A DNA stretch of 64,000 nucleotides from Microbispora hainanensis (GCF_036186745.1 NZ_CP108086.1:8432001-8496000), one strand, 5' to 3'; positions 49,717 through 63,357 are shown, numbered from the stretch's first letter. The notes: generated by a model from the sequence alone, not told the origin. Numbers and translations: made by a program.

Positions 49717-49993
49717 CGAGCCGAGCCTAACCGGCCCGCTATGACGGAAGAATGAGTGCAGAGTGAATATCTGCACCATCCGTCGCATCGATCCCGATAA
49801 TGACCTAAAAGTCCCGTCCAAGGCGGACGAGCTGCCGACTCTTACCCCTGACGGTCAACTTCTCACCCGGTCATCGCCAAACAGCCGTAATGTATGGCCT
49901 CGCGGACGCTTTTCGATCAACGGGCTCGGCGGAGCGATCGGAAGCGTGGCCGCGACGGACCGCCCCCAGCGACACCCAGATGGAGGATCCCGG

Positions 49994-51307
49994 ATGGCAC
50001 GGCCGGCGCACCGGTTGACCATGGCCGCTCTCGCCCTCGCCGTCAGCGGCGTGACCGTGGCGCTTCCCATGGCGCCGGTCCACGCGGAGTCCCTCACGGC
50101 CGCGCGCACCGCGACCGCCACGCCCTCCGCCGTCCGGGGGCTCGCGGCGGCGGCCGCCCCGCGGCGTACGGCCGCGCCGAGGCCCGGTGACGACTCGCGC
50201 GCGCAGCACCGCCTGGTCGGCGCCTGGACCACCGCGACCGACCGGATCAGCGCGGCCCTCGGCGGGCAGACCATACGCATGGTCGTGCGCGCCAGCGTCG
50301 GCGGCACCGGCATGCGCCTGCGTCTGTCCAACCTCTTCGGGGCGGCGCCGGTGACGTTCGCCGACGTCCACGTGGGCGTCCAGGCGTACGGCGCCGAGAT
50401 CATCGCGGGCACCAACCGGCCGGTGACCTTCCGCAAGCGCACCTCGGTCAAGGTGCCGCCGGGCCAGGCCGTCTGGAGCGATCCGATCCCGGGCCGGGTC
50501 GCCGGCGGATCGGCCCTGGTCGTCAGCCTCCACCTGCCCGGCACGGTCAGGGGCGTGACCGGGCACGAACGCGCCTACAGCACCACCTACCTGTCCGAGC
50601 CGGGGGACTTCGCGGCGGAGGAGAGCGGCGAGGGCTTCACCTACACGAGCACCCAGTGGTACTTCCTCGACCGGATCGCGGTCGAGGCGGGCGCGACCAC
50701 GATCGGCTCGGTGGTCGCGTTCGGCGACTCGATCACCGACGGCACCGGCCAGGCCGTCGACGCCAACCGCCGCTGGACCGACTATCTGCGGCAGCGGCTG
50801 GCCCGCCAGTCGCAGTCGCGGCGGCTGGGCGTGCTCAACGCCGGCATCGCCGGAAACCGGCTGCTGCACTCCAACGTCGGCCCGAGCGGGGTCAGCCGGT
50901 TCTACCGCGACGCGCTCAGCCAGCCCGGGGTGCGCACGGTGGTGATCTACGAGGGGATCAACGACATCTCCCGGGGCGAGTACACCTCGATCAAGCCGCT
51001 CGTTTACGGATACAAGCGGCTGGTCCAGGCGGCGCACGCCCGCAAGGTCAAGGTGCTGGTCGCGACGCTCACCCCGTTCTACGGTTTCGGCACCTGGACC
51101 CCGGAGCGCGAGGAGCTCCGGCAGCGGCTGAACACGTGGATCCGCACGAGCAAGATGTTCGACGGCGTGCTCGACTTCGACCGGGCCGTACGCGACCCCG
51201 ACTTCCCCGAGCAGCTCGCCGTCCCGTACGACTCGGGTGACCACCTGCACCTCAGTGACGCCGGGCGGCTCGCGCTCGCCGACGCGGTGAACCTCCGCAT
51301 GCTCTGA
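49994..51307 (+). CDS. Secreted SGNH/GDSL-type esterase
   Basis: This 437-residue protein from ATG 49994 has GGAGGA 7 bases upstream and a Sec signal ending near PVHA. An N-terminal beta-rich domain (about 70-220, RLVGAWTTATDRIS to ERAYSTTY) precedes the SGNH hydrolase. The four blocks are visible: I FGDSITDG (about 245), II NAGIAGNRLL, III EGINDIS, V DHLHLSDAG (Asp and His of the triad). It hydrolyses carboxyl esters outside the cell, perhaps acetyl groups on plant or microbial polysaccharide. An inverted repeat (GTGCAGA-N7-TCTGCAC, 49756-49776) lies in the promoter region. Confidence 0.92.
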   Translation: MARPAHRLTMAALALAVSGVTVALPMAPVHAESLTAARTATATPSAVRGLAAAAAPRRTAAPRPGDDSRAQHRLVGAWTTATDRISAALGGQTIRMVVRASVGGTGMRLRLSNLFGAAPVTFADVHVGVQAYGAEIIAGTNRPVTFRKRTSVKVPPGQAVWSDPIPGRVAGGSALVVSLHLPGTVRGVTGHERAYSTTYLSEPGDFAAEESGEGFTYTSTQWYFLDRIAVEAGATTIGSVVAFGDSITDGTGQAVDANRRWTDYLRQRLARQSQSRRLGVLNAGIAGNRLLHSNVGPSGVSRFYRDALSQPGVRTVVIYEGINDISRGEYTSIKPLVYGYKRLVQAAHARKVKVLVATLTPFYGFGTWTPEREELRQRLNTWIRTSKMFDGVLDFDRAVRDPDFPEQLAVPYDSGDHLHLSDAGRLALADAVNLRML

Positions 51308-51342
51308 TCCCGGAACGGCCACGGGGTCGCTACCGTGTGACC

Positions 51343-52860
51343 ATGGTCGCCCCCCTTGAGCCAGACGACCCGCGCACGCTCGGCGGGTTCCGTATCAGCG
51401 GCCGTCTCGGCGAGGGCGGCCAAGGCGTCGTCTATCTGGGACACGCCCCGGACGGCGCCCCGGTCGCGGTCAAGGTGCTCAAGACCGGGCTCGACCCCGT
51501 CGTCCGGGCACGGCTGGCGCGCGAGCTCGACGTCCTGCGCGGCGTCGCCCCCTTCTGCACCGCCAGGGTGATCACGGCGATGGTGGACGGGCGCGAGCCG
51601 TACGTCGTGAGCGAGTTCGTCGACGGCCCCTCGCTGCAGCAGCGGGTGGCCGCGTCGGGCCCGCTGCGCGGGGGCGAGCTGGAACGGCTCGCGGTGGGGA
51701 CGGCGACCGCGCTGGCGGCGATCCACGGCGCGGGCATCGTGCACCGCGACTTCAAGCCGGCCAACGTGCTGCTGGGGCCGGACGGCCCCCGCGTGGTCGA
51801 CTTCGGCATCGCCCGCCACGACGAGAGCGAGACGATGACCGCGGGCCCGGTGGGCACCCCGGCCTACCTGGCGCCCGAGCAGATCGCGGGGCATCCGGCC
51901 TCTCCCGCCTCCGACGTGTTCGCGTGGGGCGCGACGATCGTCTTCGCCGCCTCCGGCAGGGCGGCGTTCGGCGCCGGGAACGTCGCCGCCGTGCTGCACC
52001 GGATCATGACGACCTTCCCCGATCTGACGCCGGTGCCCCCGCCCCTGCGGGCGCTGGTCGAACGCTGCCTCGCCAAGGATCCCGCCGTCCGCCCCACCGC
52101 CCGCGACCTGCTGCTCGAACTGGTCGGCACCCCGACCCTCCCGGGGCGTACGGGGGCGGCGGCGAACGTCTCTCCCGGCGGGCCCGCGCAGCCGTACGAT
52201 CCGACTTCGGCGACCTCGCCGTCGGCGAGCCCGGCCGGAGCGCATACCGCCCCCGGAGGCGGAGCGGCGGACAGCATGCCCGGGGGCGGCCGGGGCGGGT
52301 CGCGCCTGCGGGTCCTGGCCGGGGCCGGCGCCGCCGTGGTGGCTCTCGGGATCACCGCCGCGCTGCTGGTGCCGCGCCTGGCCGCGATGTCCGGCGGGCC
52401 GTCCCCCACGCCCCTGCCGACCGCGCCCTCGTACGTCCAGAGCACGGAGGCGGCGAGCCCGGCGCCGACCGGTGCCACGACGACAGACGCGGGCGGATAC
52501 GGCGGCGGGACGGACCCGGCGACCACATCCGCGCCCGCGGGCATCCCCCAGGCGTTCGAGGGAAAGTGGCGGGGGCACATCGCACCCACCGCCGGTCTCC
52601 TCACGAGCGAGTACGACATAGAGATCGAGCTGAAGGCCGGCGAGCCGTCCGGCAGATGGAAGGAGCCGGCGAACTCCTGCGACGGCACGCTGCGGCTGAC
52701 GGGGGCGTCCGGCTCGGCGCTCACGTTCCGGCTGGAGGACGTCCCGAAGTGCGTCCCCGGCGACGTCGTGCTCACCCGGCGGGGGAACGCCCTCGCCTAT
52801 CGCCACACCGACGACCTCGGCCTGTTCGCCTACGAGGGGACCCTCACCAAGGACTCCTGA
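51343..52860 (+). CDS. Membrane Ser/Thr protein kinase (PASTA-less PknB type)
   Basis: This 505-residue protein has a cytoplasmic kinase domain (about 15-265) with GEGGQGVVY, VAVKVL (Lys near 43), catalytic loop HRDFKPANV (Asp near 135), DFGIAR, and APEQIAG in place of the usual APE. A Pro/Ala-rich juxtamembrane stretch is followed by a single membrane helix (about 321-345) and an external domain of about 125 residues. The latter ends in a lipocalin-like small beta domain (FEGKWRGHIAP to FAYEGTL) with two Cys. ATG 51343 has TACCGT 6 bases upstream and no ribosome-binding site. Its last 17 bases overlap the end of the convergent LacI gene. Confidence 0.92.
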   Translation: MVAPLEPDDPRTLGGFRISGRLGEGGQGVVYLGHAPDGAPVAVKVLKTGLDPVVRARLARELDVLRGVAPFCTARVITAMVDGREPYVVSEFVDGPSLQQRVAASGPLRGGELERLAVGTATALAAIHGAGIVHRDFKPANVLLGPDGPRVVDFGIARHDESETMTAGPVGTPAYLAPEQIAGHPASPASDVFAWGATIVFAASGRAAFGAGNVAAVLHRIMTTFPDLTPVPPPLRALVERCLAKDPAVRPTARDLLLELVGTPTLPGRTGAAANVSPGGPAQPYDPTSATSPSASPAGAHTAPGGGAADSMPGGGRGGSRLRVLAGAGAAVVALGITAALLVPRLAAMSGGPSPTPLPTAPSYVQSTEAASPAPTGATTTDAGGYGGGTDPATTSAPAGIPQAFEGKWRGHIAPTAGLLTSEYDIEIELKAGEPSGRWKEPANSCDGTLRLTGASGSALTFRLEDVPKCVPGDVVLTRRGNALAYRHTDDLGLFAYEGTLTKDS

Positions 52861-53905
52861 TCCTGGCGTTCCGGCGGGGCGGGGCCGTGCTGTCGCGCAC
52901 CACGAGGGTGGTGCCGAGCTCGACGAGCGTCTCGGACGGCCGTTCCCCGTCGGCCAGCGCCAGCACCATCCGCGCGGCGGTGGCGCCGATCTCGAAGAAC
53001 GGCTGGCGTACCGTCGTCAACGGCGGCGCCACCCAGGCGCAGTGCTCGATGTCGTCGAACCCGACGACGCTGAGGTCGTCGGGGATGCGCAGACCGGCGA
53101 GCCGGGCGGCCTCGTAGACGCCGAACGCCTGCAGGTCGTTGCCGCACACGATGGCCGTCGGAGGGTCGGGCAGGGCCAGCAGCTCCGCCCCGAGGTCCCG
53201 GCCGTACTCGTACAGGAACGGCCCGTCACGCATGAGCCGTTTGTCGAACGGGACGCCCGCGGTGTCCAGGGCGGCGCGGACGCCGTCGAGGCGCGCCCGC
53301 GAGGCCAGGAAGTCGGCCGGCCCGGTGATCACGCCGATCCGCCGGTGCCCCAGGTCGAGCAGGTGCCGGGTGGCCGCGAGCGCGCCGCTCCAGCCGGTCG
53401 ATCCCACCGACGGCGTGGGATGCACGTCCCCGGTGGGGTCCAGCGCCACGAGGGGGACGCCCGCGGCCTCGAACAGGTCGCGGTGCTCGGTGGTGAATCC
53501 GGAGACGACGGCGATCACCCCCACCGGCTGCCGCAGCAACAGGGGTTCCACCCAGGGCAGGCCCGCCGTGACTCGTGAACGTACGTCGGTGAAGCCGACG
53601 AAGAGCTGACGGGTGGCCGCGACCTGCTCGACGCCCCGCATGATCTCGACGGCGATGGAGCCCAGCATGTTGCTGCACACCACCTCCAGGCCGTACGCCG
53701 ACCCGGCGGGCACCTGCCTGCGGAACCCGTGCTCGCGCAGGAGCGCCTCCACCCGCTGCCGGGTGCTCTCCCCCACGCCGGTCCGGCCGTGCAGCACCTT
53801 CGAGACCGTCGGCGGTGAGACCCCGGCGAGCTCGGCGATCGCGGCGACGCTGAGGTCGCCGCGCCGAGGGCCTCGGAGCCTGCGCGACCGGCCTCCCTCG
53901 ATCAT
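52844..53905 (-). CDS. LacI-family transcriptional regulator (orphan)
   Basis: This 353-residue protein begins with a basic 15-residue extension before the LacI helix-turn-helix (VAAIAELAGVSPPTVSKVLHG, in part, about 20-37) and hinge RQRVEALLREHGF. The sensor domain has LLDLGHRRIGVITGPADF, IVCGNDLQAFGVYEAA and IPDDLSVVGFDD, very like the xylan LacI at 22838-23848. No sugar transport or hydrolase gene is adjacent, so its targets lie elsewhere. ATG 53905 has TAGACT 6 bases upstream, predicting a leaderless mRNA. It overlaps the kinase 3' end by 17 bases. Confidence 0.92.
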   Translation of the reverse strand: MIEGGRSRRLRGPRRGDLSVAAIAELAGVSPPTVSKVLHGRTGVGESTRQRVEALLREHGFRRQVPAGSAYGLEVVCSNMLGSIAVEIMRGVEQVAATRQLFVGFTDVRSRVTAGLPWVEPLLLRQPVGVIAVVSGFTTEHRDLFEAAGVPLVALDPTGDVHPTPSVGSTGWSGALAATRHLLDLGHRRIGVITGPADFLASRARLDGVRAALDTAGVPFDKRLMRDGPFLYEYGRDLGAELLALPDPPTAIVCGNDLQAFGVYEAARLAGLRIPDDLSVVGFDDIEHCAWVAPPLTTVRQPFFEIGATAARMVLALADGERPSETLVELGTTLVVRDSTAPPRRNARIRSPW

Positions 53906-54036
53906 GAGCCGAGTCTACGGGACACGGTCCGCCGTCATCCGCGTACGAACGGCTGCGAAACGCTCATCTCGGCATCTCCGGTGTGAGCGCGGTGACCTCG
54001 GGTAGTGCGAGCGCGTCCACGCACAGGAGGAAACCC

Positions 54037-54609
54037 ATGGCAACCGACGTCATCAGCCTGATCAAGGAAGATCACCGCGACGTGGAGTCGCTGTTCGAAC
54101 GGCTCCGGAAGATGCCGGAGAACCGGCCGGCTCTCCTCGCGGAGCTGGCGGCGAAGTTCATCGCCCACAGCGAGGGCGAGGAGGACGAGGTCTACCCCGT
54201 GCTCGCCAGGCGGCGGCCCGACGAGAAGGAGGAGGTCCACCACGGAGCCGAGGAGCACCACGAGGCCGAGGAGATGATCTCCCGGCTCCTGGAGACCGCC
54301 CCGGAGAGCCCCGAGTTCGAGACACTGCTGCACGAGCTGATCGAGGCGGTGACGCACCACGTCGAGGAAGAGGAGCACGACATCCTCCCGGTGCTGGAGA
54401 AGGCCGTCCCCTTCGAGGAGCGGGTGCGGCTCGGCAAGGCGTTCAGCAAGCGGAAGGCCGAGGTGCTCGCCGCGCCGATCAAGCCGCGCTCGCGGACGAA
54501 GGACGAGCTGCTGCACCAGGCCAAGGAGCTGGGCGTCGACGCCGCGTCGGGGATGACCAAGGACGAGCTGGTCTCCGCCGTCAAGCAGCAGAAGCAGGCG
54601 CAGAGCTGA
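54037..54609 (+). CDS. Hemerythrin HHE-domain protein with C-terminal Rho_N/SAP-like helix motif
   Basis: This 190-residue protein from ATG 54037 has a perfect AGGAGG site at 7 bases. The four-helix HHE domain (about 1-135) supplies di-iron ligands: KEDHRDVESLFE, FIAHSEGEEDEVYPVL, EEHHEAEEMISRL and VTHHVEEEEHDILPVL. The C-terminal 50 residues are basic and end with TKDELLHQAKELGVDAASG then TKDELVSAV, two copies of a Rho_N/HeH-type motif that may bind nucleic acid. It probably senses or stores O2, NO or iron. It is an isolated unit. Confidence 0.92.
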   Translation: MATDVISLIKEDHRDVESLFERLRKMPENRPALLAELAAKFIAHSEGEEDEVYPVLARRRPDEKEEVHHGAEEHHEAEEMISRLLETAPESPEFETLLHELIEAVTHHVEEEEHDILPVLEKAVPFEERVRLGKAFSKRKAEVLAAPIKPRSRTKDELLHQAKELGVDAASGMTKDELVSAVKQQKQAQS

Positions 54610-54927
54610 ACCGGGTCGCGGCGCCGCCGGTTCCCCGGCCGGCCGTCACAGGCAGGCGTACAGCGCCGCGATCATGGGTTCCCACCTCGGGTCGGGGCCG
54701 GCCGCGCTGACGACGAGACCGCTCGGCGTGTAGGCCAGGCACCTCTCTGGAGGGAGAAGCTCGCGCGTAGCTGATTTCTGCCGACATCAACGGGCACGGA
54801 AAGTGATCGTAATACAACAGAGCATGTTCGGGAGATCTTTCGGAGTATCCGCAGCGGCGGCCGCCCCCTCCTTGGGACAGCATCGGCCGGACCGCTCCAT
54901 GCCCGAATACCCTGGCAGCTTCGGAGG
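54610..54927. other. Intergenic region with an AT-rich junction and a gene remnant
   Basis: The left part holds a minus-strand 3' gene fragment (54646-54770). The middle (54760-54850) is distinctly AT-richer than its surroundings. No complete gene is present. Confidence 0.5.
54646..54770 (-). pseudogene. 3' fragment of an unidentified gene
   Basis: Reading upstream from the stop TGA (54646-54648) gives a well-behaved protein tail, ELLPPERCLAYTPSGLVV then SAAGPDPRWEPMIAALYACL, with normal high third-position G+C. The frame loses this character at about 54770, where the sequence becomes AT-rich and no start codon with a ribosome-binding site exists. It looks like the end of a gene left after a deletion or rearrangement. 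Parent family not recognised. Confidence 0.4.
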
Positions 54928-55581
54928 TCAGGTGAGGGTGGGGACCAGGCGGACGAGATCGGTGAGGCCGTCGGCAACGAGGTCGGCCCGGGCGGCGTCC
55001 GGGCGCTCGGAGTGCAGGTAGCCCCAGGGTCCCCGGCGCAGCAGGGCCGTACGCATCCCGGCACGCGCGGCCGGCAGGACGTCGTTGTCGAGACGGTCGC
55101 CGACGTAGAGGATCTCCCCCGGCTCATGCCCGCAGACGGCCGCGACCTTGGCGAAGAACCCGGGGTCGGGCTTCTCCACCCCCCATCCCGCCGAGGTGTG
55201 GATCGCGTCCACCGGCAGGTCCATCGCGACCAGCGCGTCGTACGCCTGGGGCGGCTGGTTGCCCGCGACGATCAGGTCGTAGCCTGCCTCTCGCAGGGCC
55301 GCCAGGGCGTGCCGCACGTCCGGGTAGAGGTCCTCGGCGTCGAAGTTCTCGCGCAGCCCGTCGGGGTCCTCGCGCCGCCACGCCTCGATCTCGGCGTCGA
55401 GGTCGATCCCCGGCCTGATCAGCTCGAACGCCTCCCGGTGGCTGCGGTCGAGCGCGGCCATGCCGCCGAGAACCCCCATGAAGGTCAGGCGCGGCACGCC
55501 CAGCCGGTCGGCCCACCGGGACCAGATCCGGGTCTCGTCGATGAGCGTCTCTCCCACGTCGAACACGAGCGCCCGGACCAT
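54928..55581 (-). CDS. HAD-superfamily hydrolase
   Basis: This 217-residue protein from ATG 55581 has GGGAGAGG upstream. HAD motifs: I ALVFDVGETLIDE (nucleophile and acid Asp replaced as D-x-G-E-T: the second Asp of DxD is Gly, as in the L-2-haloacid dehalogenase-like and YjjG-like clades), II VAGNQPP, III EKPDPGFF and IV YVGDRLDNDV. A helical cap lies between I and II. It acts on a phosphate or halo ester; substrate unknown. It is divergent from the gamma-glutamyltransferase across 64 bases. Confidence 0.88.
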   Translation of the reverse strand: MVRALVFDVGETLIDETRIWSRWADRLGVPRLTFMGVLGGMAALDRSHREAFELIRPGIDLDAEIEAWRREDPDGLRENFDAEDLYPDVRHALAALREAGYDLIVAGNQPPQAYDALVAMDLPVDAIHTSAGWGVEKPDPGFFAKVAAVCGHEPGEILYVGDRLDNDVLPAARAGMRTALLRRGPWGYLHSERPDAARADLVADGLTDLVRLVPTLT

Positions 55582-55645
55582 AACCGCCTCTCCCTTTCGT
55601 CCTGTTACGGCCGCAACTCTACGGTGTGCCGTAACATCGCCCAAC

Positions 55646-57175
55646 GTGAGCGAGACTCGGTATGCCCTGAACAGCATGGTGTGCACAGTCGATCATCTGG
55701 CCTCGGCGGCGGGGGTCGCCATGCTGGACAAGGGCGGGAACGCGGTGGATGCGGCCATCGCCGCCAACGCCGTACTGGCGGTCACCGCCCCCCATATGTG
55801 CGGTCTCGGCGGCGACCTGTTCGCCCTCGTCCACGACGGCGCCGTGAGCGCGCTCAACGCCTCGGGCCGGGCGGGCTCGGGCGCCGATCCCGACCGGCTG
55901 CGCGCCGAGGGCCTCGACCGGATGCCCCACCTGTACGACATCCGCTCGGTGCCGGTGCCCGGCTGCGCCGACGGGTGGCTGGCGCTGCACGAGCGGTGGG
56001 CCCGCCTGCCGCTCGGCGACCTGCTGGCCCCCGCGATCCGCCTCGCGACGGAGGGCTTCCCCGCCTCGCCGCTGCTCGCCCCGGGCGGGGAGTTCATCGG
56101 CTCGCTGGCCGGAGCCCGGGACTTCGCGGCCGTCCGCCGCGCCGGGGACGTGATCCGCAGGCCCGGCGTCGCCAGGGCGCTCACCGCGCTCGCCGAGGGC
56201 GGCCGCGCGGCGTTCTACCAGGGCGAGTTCGGCAAGGGCCTGCTGGAGCTGGGCCGCGGTGAATACACCGAGGAGGACCTGGCCCGGCCGAACGCCGACT
56301 GGGTGGAGCCGCTGAGCGTCGAGGCGTTCGGGCACCGGGTCTGGACCGTTCCGCCGAACTCCCAGGGCTACCTGCTCCTGCTTGCCCTGGAGATCCTCAC
56401 CGAACTGGAGCGGCCCGCCGACCCGGCCGACCCGCGCTGGGCCCATCTGCTGGTGGAGGCGGCCAGGGCGGCCGGGCACGACCGCCTGGACGTCCTGCAC
56501 GAGGCCGCCGTCGCGCCGCTCGGCACGGCCGCCGCGCGCCGCGCGATGATCGACACCGAGCGGCGCTCCCCCGTGCCCGACGCTCCCGCCGGGCCGGGCG
56601 ACACGACGTACCTGTGCGTAGTCGACGGCGACGGCATGGGCGTCTCGCTCATCCAGTCGAACGCCTCGGGCTTCGGCAGCCTGCTCTTCGAGCCCAACAC
56701 CGGGATCAACCTGCACAACCGCGGCATCGGCTTCTCGCTCACGCCCGGCCACCCCGCGGAGTACGGCCCGGGCCGGCGGCCGCCCCACACGCTGTGCCCG
56801 GCGCTGATCACCCGGCCGGACGGGGCGCTGCGCACGGTCATCGGCACGATGGGCGGCGACGCGCAGCCGCAGATCCTGCTGCAGCTCGTCACCCGGCTGC
56901 TCGCCCACGACCAGACGCCCGGCGAGGCGATCGGCGCCCCCCGCTGGGCGCTCGGCAGCGGCACCGGCTTCGACACCTGGCGGTCCGCCCCCGTCGTGGA
57001 GGTCGAGGAGGGCGCGCCGTGGGCCGACGGCCTGCGCGAGCGCGGGCACACGGTCGAGCCGGTGGAGTGGGGCTCCGGCTTCGGCCACGCCCACATGATC
57101 GACCGGCTCCCGTCGGGCGTGCTCGCCGGGGCGGCCGACCCCCGCGCGCTGATCGGCGCCGCACTCGGCCGCTGA
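55646..57175 (+). CDS. Gamma-glutamyltransferase-family protein
   Basis: This 509-residue protein from GTG 55646 has TAACAT 8 bases upstream and no ribosome-binding site, so it is probably leaderless; ATG 55676 is an alternative. Large-subunit motifs LDKGGNAVDAAIAANAVLAV and GLGGDLFALV are present. The autocatalytic Thr is in GDTTYLCVVDGDGMGVS (near 319), and the small subunit has SNASGFGS, PNTGINLHNRG and IGTMGGDAQPQILLQ. There is no signal peptide, unlike extracellular GGT, so it may act on a cytoplasmic gamma-glutamyl, acyl or cephalosporin-like amide. A 13-bp repeat array starts over its stop. Confidence 0.9.
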   Translation: MSETRYALNSMVCTVDHLASAAGVAMLDKGGNAVDAAIAANAVLAVTAPHMCGLGGDLFALVHDGAVSALNASGRAGSGADPDRLRAEGLDRMPHLYDIRSVPVPGCADGWLALHERWARLPLGDLLAPAIRLATEGFPASPLLAPGGEFIGSLAGARDFAAVRRAGDVIRRPGVARALTALAEGGRAAFYQGEFGKGLLELGRGEYTEEDLARPNADWVEPLSVEAFGHRVWTVPPNSQGYLLLLALEILTELERPADPADPRWAHLLVEAARAAGHDRLDVLHEAAVAPLGTAAARRAMIDTERRSPVPDAPAGPGDTTYLCVVDGDGMGVSLIQSNASGFGSLLFEPNTGINLHNRGIGFSLTPGHPAEYGPGRRPPHTLCPALITRPDGALRTVIGTMGGDAQPQILLQLVTRLLAHDQTPGEAIGAPRWALGSGTGFDTWRSAPVVEVEEGAPWADGLRERGHTVEPVEWGSGFGHAHMIDRLPSGVLAGAADPRALIGAALGR

Positions 57176-57257
57176 GCGGTATCGCCGCACCGTGTCGCCG
57201 CACCGTGTCGGCGAGCGGTGTCGGCGAGCGGTGTCGCTGAGTCGTCTCGCTCAGTCG
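57167..57257. repeat. 13-bp tandem array (7 units) over the 3' end of the gamma-glutamyltransferase gene
   Basis: Units start at 57167, 57180, 57193, 57206, 57219, 57232 and 57245. The first contains the TGA stop; the others drift from TGTCGCCGCACCG to TGTCGGCGAGCGG to TGTCGCTGAGTCG, with neighbours most alike, the pattern expected from stepwise duplication. Confidence 0.9.
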
Positions 57258-57327
57258 CTTCGCCGGGGCCCCTGCCGCTGAGCACCTCTGCCGCCGAGTT
57301 CCGGCGGCAGGGGGCCCGGCGCCCGGG

Positions 57328-61377
<4,050 letters not shown>

Positions 61378-61449
61378 TCCATGCTCAAGGATAGGCAACG
61401 CCCCCCGCCGATCTGCCAGCGGTTTTCCGGCGGCCCTTCCGGGGTGGTG

Positions 61450-61953
61450 TCAGTGGCGGCGCGCCGGCTGGTACTTGTACCCCACGTTGCGGACGGTCAC
61501 GATACGGCCCGCGTGCCGGCCCAGCTTGCGGCGCAGCCGAAGGATGTGCACGTCGACCGTACGGCCGCCCTCGTCGTCGTACCGGTCCCAGACGGCAGCC
61601 ATGAGCTGGCGGCGGTTGTAGACCCGGCCGGGGGCCGAGCTGAGGTAGTCGAGCAGCTCGAACTCCCGGAAGGTCAGCTCGATCTCCTCGCCGCCCGCCC
61701 GGGCCACCCGCGCGGCCCGGTCGAGGACCAGGTCCTCCTCGGCCGCGGCCGCCCGCCTCTGCAGGACGGCGGCCGGCTGCTCCGGCGCCTCCGCCGCGAC
61801 TCCGGCGGGCACCAGGTAGCCCACGATCATCAGCGCGGCGCCGGTCTCCGGCACCGGCAGCACGCCGAGTACGGACCCCTGCCCGAGATCAGGGGGCTCA
61901 TGGCCCTGCTCGCGCCTTCGTTCCACAAAGTCGATCACGTTCTGGTGGGACAT
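61450..61953 (-). CDS. Winged-helix (OmpR/PhoB-type) regulator without a receiver domain
   Basis: This 167-residue protein from ATG 61953 has AAGGAGAGG upstream. The C-terminal 95 residues are a Trans_reg_C domain: LTFREFELLDYLSSAPGRVY, then RRQLMAAVWDRYDDEGGRTVD and VHILRLRRKLG, ending VRNVGYKYQP. The N-terminal 70 residues (LGVLPVPETGAALMIVGYLV) are not a receiver; they may form a small ligand or dimer domain. Such receiver-less proteins are regulators independent of a kinase. A 23-codon ORF ending in Cys lies 48 bases upstream on the same strand and may control it. Confidence 0.85.
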   Translation of the reverse strand: MSHQNVIDFVERRREQGHEPPDLGQGSVLGVLPVPETGAALMIVGYLVPAGVAAEAPEQPAAVLQRRAAAAEEDLVLDRAARVARAGGEEIELTFREFELLDYLSSAPGRVYNRRQLMAAVWDRYDDEGGRTVDVHILRLRRKLGRHAGRIVTVRNVGYKYQPARRH

Positions 61954-62001
61954 GTCCCTCTCCTTGCCTCGTGGCGTACCGGACGGTGGTGACCGCGGTC
62001 G

Positions 62002-62073
62002 TCAACAGGCGGCGGCGCAGACGCGCAGCAGGTCGATGTGCCGGCGCTGGGTCAACCTCCCCGAGGAGTTCAT
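62002..62073 (-). CDS. Putative Cys-terminated leader peptide (23 residues)
   Basis: ATG 62073 to TGA 62002 encodes MNSSGRLTQRRHIDLLRVC followed by AAAC and stop. The RRHIDLxRVxxxxC pattern is that of actinomycete leader peptides found in front of sulfur-assimilation and related genes, where translation through the Cys codons is thought to adjust downstream expression (from memory). It precedes the winged-helix gene by 48 bases. No strong ribosome-binding site is seen. Confidence 0.6.
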   Translation of the reverse strand: MNSSGRLTQRRHIDLLRVCAAAC

Positions 62074-62154
62074 GAGGCCATCATGACAGTGACATTACCC
62101 GCTGTCCAGGTAGGAATAAGGGACTTATATCACTCAAGGAATGTCCGGGGATGC

Positions 62155-62913
<759 letters not shown>

Positions 62914-63066
62914 GACTCCCCTCCTGGTACGGCCGGACGGCTACCCGGCCGCCGCCGCCTCATGCGCGGTCGCGAGTATCGCACGGCGTCGCAGGACCGG
63001 CCGGGTTACGGAAGGTCAGGCCGGGTACGCCCCGAATCGGGGCAAAACACCACAAGGGGGACACGC

Positions 63067-63357
63067 ATGATCAGCACACTCCACAAAATGGGACTGCGCT
63101 CCAGCGTGATGTACGGCGCCGCTATGGGGTCGATCGGCATGTCGATCGCCTCCTGGATCATCTCGAACAAATTCGAGGCGGCCGGCATCGAGCGCGCCGA
63201 CCGCTGGGCGCTGTTCGTCGGCGAGTGGGCGCCGACCTTCTTCGCGATCGGAATCGCCCTGCGCATCGAGGAGATGACCGAGGAGAAGGGGCGGGAGACC
63301 CCCGAGTGGCAGGAGCAGAGCAGCGACATCCGCCGCCCCACCCGCGCCGGCGTGTAG
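63067..63357 (+). CDS. Small membrane protein of unknown function (96 residues)
   Basis: ATG 63067 has AGGGGGA 6 bases upstream. Two hydrophobic segments (about 12-32 VMYGAAMGSIGMSIASWII, and about 47-66 WALFVGEWAPTFFAIGIAL) flank a short polar loop; the tail is charged. It resembles small hypothetical actinomycete membrane proteins, but no family name comes to mind. A 36-nt perfect palindrome, a strong terminator, follows 23 bases after the stop. Confidence 0.75.
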   Translation: MISTLHKMGLRSSVMYGAAMGSIGMSIASWIISNKFEAAGIERADRWALFVGEWAPTFFAIGIALRIEEMTEEKGRETPEWQEQSSDIRRPTRAGV

